DNA from: CAYHOI01 sp964358175
GTDB lineage: Bacteria > Margulisbacteria > Riflemargulisbacteria > GWF2-35-9
Length of the DNA: 12,702 nucleotides
Reading direction: 5' to 3'
Assembly (NCBI GenBank): GCA_964358175.1
Contig: CAYHOI010000052.1
Location: forward strand, 1 to 12,702
Numbering within the stretch: position 1 is the first letter of the stretch; every line of letters begins with the position of its first letter. A program made the translations under genes and the position numbers. Below, piece after piece: positions 11,375 to 12,702 of the stretch. The notes under the pieces were generated by a model. The model did no database searches. It saw only the letters and a program-made list of their open reading frames with translations, and was not told where the DNA came from.

Positions 11375-12370
11375 ATGAAAACAATGAATAGAATAAACTT
11401 TACTTTGCTTTTTGTAGTACTCCTTACCGTATTTTCCTTTGCGGCTATAGAACGTAACTCTTATGGTTCAATGTTTCTGTATCCCTACGGTCAGCCGACC
11501 GCCAACGGCATCACGGTTTCGCAAAACGGCAATGTCGGTATCGGGACGACAACGACACCGTACAAACTCTCGGTTTCTGGAGATATTGTTCTCATGGATC
11601 CGGTTAATAATCGGATGATCGTTAATCGGGTCGCGAATAATTCCGGCGCGTATCCGTTGTCGATTGAAGCAACAAACAACGACCTCTGGTTTGGCGTAGG
11701 CGCGGGGACACCGACGGAGCGAGTTCGTATTACCACAGGTGGCAATGTCGGCATCGGGACTACAGCCCCTTCCACCAGGCTGGAAGTAGCCGGTACAGTC
11801 AGCGCGAGCGCGTTGGTGGTCAACGGGGATTCATATTTTCGTACTATGCATATATATAACCAAGACCCAATACAATTTGCTAATGGTCAAACGATTTTAG
11901 ATAACAGTGGTGGTGGTCTGCGAATCCAAAGTTTATATTCATTGCAGTTACATTCCGGCGCAGGTGGCGATGGGGCAATTAAACTATATACTGGATCCAA
12001 TCAATATTGGCTAAATGAGAGAGTTCGAATAGATAGTTCTGGCAATGTCGGCATCGGGACGACTGCGCCGAGCGCGAAGCTTGAAGTGGCGGGGACGGTG
12101 TCGGCAAGCGCGTTTGTTGTGGGCGGAACGACGCTGAGCGTTCCGGATTATGTTTTCGAGAAAGAGTATAGGCTACTTCCATTAGCTGAACTGGAGAGCT
12201 ATGTGAAGGCCAACAAACATCTGCCCAACGTAAAAGACGCTAAAGAACTCTCGAAGTCCATGAACGTACAGGAGATGCAGTTTAAGCTCTTGGAGAAGCT
12301 TGAAGAAGCGTATTTGTATATCTTTCAGATGGAGAAACGAATTGAAGTACTTGAGAAGAAGGGAGTGTAA
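11375..12370 (+). CDS. secreted fibre-like protein with PDYVFEKEY coiled-coil C terminus
   Basis: 331 residues. The signal peptide is MNRINFTLLFVVLLTVFSFA. ATG 11384 has better spacing from GGGGGG (11367-11372) than ATG 11375 and matches the MNRR start at 6833, so the true start may be 11384. NVGIG motifs lie near residues 51, 123 and 223. The C-terminal module (about 253-331: VPDYVFEKEYRLLPLAELES, HLPNVKDAKEL, NVQEMQFKLLEKLEE, then a heptad-like coiled coil) is a widespread C-terminal module of such repeat proteins, different from S74. It may serve trimerisation or attachment, but that is an inference. The HicB gene starts 4 bases after its stop, and the ribosome binding site for HicB (GGGAG) lies inside its last codons. 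Confidence 0.85.
   Translation: MKTMNRINFTLLFVVLLTVFSFAAIERNSYGSMFLYPYGQPTANGITVSQNGNVGIGTTTTPYKLSVSGDIVLMDPVNNRMIVNRVANNSGAYPLSIEATNNDLWFGVGAGTPTERVRITTGGNVGIGTTAPSTRLEVAGTVSASALVVNGDSYFRTMHIYNQDPIQFANGQTILDNSGGGLRIQSLYSLQLHSGAGGDGAIKLYTGSNQYWLNERVRIDSSGNVGIGTTAPSAKLEVAGTVSASAFVVGGTTLSVPDYVFEKEYRLLPLAELESYVKANKHLPNVKDAKELSKSMNVQEMQFKLLEKLEEAYLYIFQMEKRIEVLEKKGV
11741..11827 (+). repeat. 87-bp conserved fibre block, copy E
   Basis: Internal copy of the last fibre gene, coding TTAPSTRLEV and then the same 13 residues (AGTVSASALVVNG) as copies A and B. Confidence 0.8.
12041..12127 (+). repeat. 87-bp conserved fibre block, copy F
   Basis: It ends AGTVSASAFVVGG and lies directly before the PDYVFEKEY module. 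Confidence 0.8.
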
Positions 12371-12374
12371 AACA

Positions 12375-12584
12375 ATGTCAATGATGAAATATGTGGTTTA
12401 TCAGGAGGGAGAATTTTATGTTTCACAGTGTTTGAATGTTGATGTTGCCAGTTTCGGTGAAACGCTGGACTCAGCGATCCAGAATCTGAGGGAAGCTGTT
12501 GAGCTTTACTTTGAGAATCATCCGAAAGATGATTTTATTAAGATTAACGATGTTTTAGTTGGAGAAAGCCTCATTCATGCCTAA
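12375..12584 (+). CDS. hicB: HicB-like antitoxin
   Basis: 69 residues from ATG 12375, 9 bases after GGGAG. MKYVVYQEGEFYVSQCLNVD, then VASFGETLDSAIQNLREAVE and LYFENHP, is the characteristic partial RNase H-like fold of HicB-family antitoxins. No C-terminal DNA-binding domain is present, so this is the short form. The HicA start overlaps its end by 8 bases. The order HicB then HicA is the reverse of the textbook order but is common in this subgroup. It follows the fibre gene by only 4 bases, so it may be transcribed from the fibre promoter. Confidence 0.8.
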   Translation: MSMMKYVVYQEGEFYVSQCLNVDVASFGETLDSAIQNLREAVELYFENHPKDDFIKINDVLVGESLIHA

Positions 12585-12702
12585 GCTTTTTTCGTCTAAT
12601 GATTTGATCAAAGCATTGAGAAGAAATAACTCATGGACATGGGAAAGTTCAGCAATTCTAATTATAACTTTTGTTGCTCCAAATTGCCGCCTCACCCACC
12701 CC
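12577..12702 (+). CDS. hicA: HicA-like toxin, N-terminal part, cut by the window edge
   Basis: MPKLFSSNDLIKALRRN at the start is a good HicA beginning. HicA is a small double-stranded-RNA-binding mRNA interferase. After residue 18 the frame stays open to the edge, but the expected KGSH catalytic segment is not seen. Another frame gives GKFSNSNYNF and later PPHPP, vaguely like HicA, so a frameshift or sequencing error near 12630-12650 is possible. The stop lies outside the window. Confidence 0.6.
   Translation, partial: MPKLFSSNDLIKALRRNNSWTWESSAILIITFVAPNCRLTHP

Noticed and set aside
282..12127. CRISPR-like or structural-RNA repeat array
   Set aside because: The repeats are 87 bp, in frame, coding, and irregularly spaced by hundreds of bases. 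They are protein repeats.

Overview
The window looks like an accessory region of a bacterial chromosome, probably from an uncultivated environmental lineage. Every convincing gene is on the + strand and they are packed tightly, often with 4-base ATGA/GTGA overlaps. There are no rRNA or tRNA genes, no replication genes, and no phage structural genes apart from tail-fibre-like domains. The secreted 'NVGIGT' repeat proteins and the density of toxin-antitoxin (TA) genes resemble what is seen in candidate phyla such as Omnitrophota or Elusimicrobiota. That placement is an impression, not something the window proves.

Two gene classes alternate. Class 1 is four secreted fibre-like proteins, at 144-1943, 3514-4053 (frameshifted, originally to 4094), 6833-9439 and 11375-12370. 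Each has a Sec-type signal peptide, one to nine NVGIGT repeats, and a different C-terminal module: a short WVDKSMVLP-ending module, a Peptidase_G2-like domain, a Peptidase_S74 chaperone domain, and a PDYVFEKEY coiled-coil module. An 87-bp gap-free block, coding NVGIGTTAPSTKLEVAGTVS and the residues up to ALVVNG, lies directly before the C-terminal module in all four genes.

Class 2 is about ten TA modules filling the spaces: HEPN-MNT (1968-2656), HEPN-MNT (2742-3490), MNT with truncated HEPN (4119-4525), UPF0175-PIN/DUF3368 (4605-5349), MNT-HEPN (5396-6101), MNT-HEPN (6137-6828), ribbon-helix-helix-VapC (9500-10140), a wrecked MNT-HEPN (10219-10767), addiction-module antitoxin-ParE (10870-11360), and HicB-HicA (12375 to the right edge). 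The TA proteins are expected to act in the cytoplasm and the fibre proteins outside it. No biochemical link between the classes is visible.

The most unusual structure is at the boundaries. After individual TA cassettes there is a duplicated copy of the 3' coding end of the preceding fibre gene. In 1880-3513 the repeated end is WVDKSMVLP-stop (copies at 1880, 2654 and 3473). In 4046-6837 it is NGKVLIR-stop (copies at 4046, 5351, 6117 and 6815). Each copy carries the old stop codon and a Shine-Dalgarno sequence, and in the second set the next start codon as well. The TA genes therefore sit like cassettes in an array whose joints are fibre-gene 3' ends. This is not an integron: no attC-like site and no integrase are visible.

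The right part also holds a 123-bp near-palindromic, MITE-like insert (10460-10582). It is flanked by TA dinucleotides and lies inside an MNT gene. Removing the insert plus one TA restores the MNT frame to a normal C terminus.
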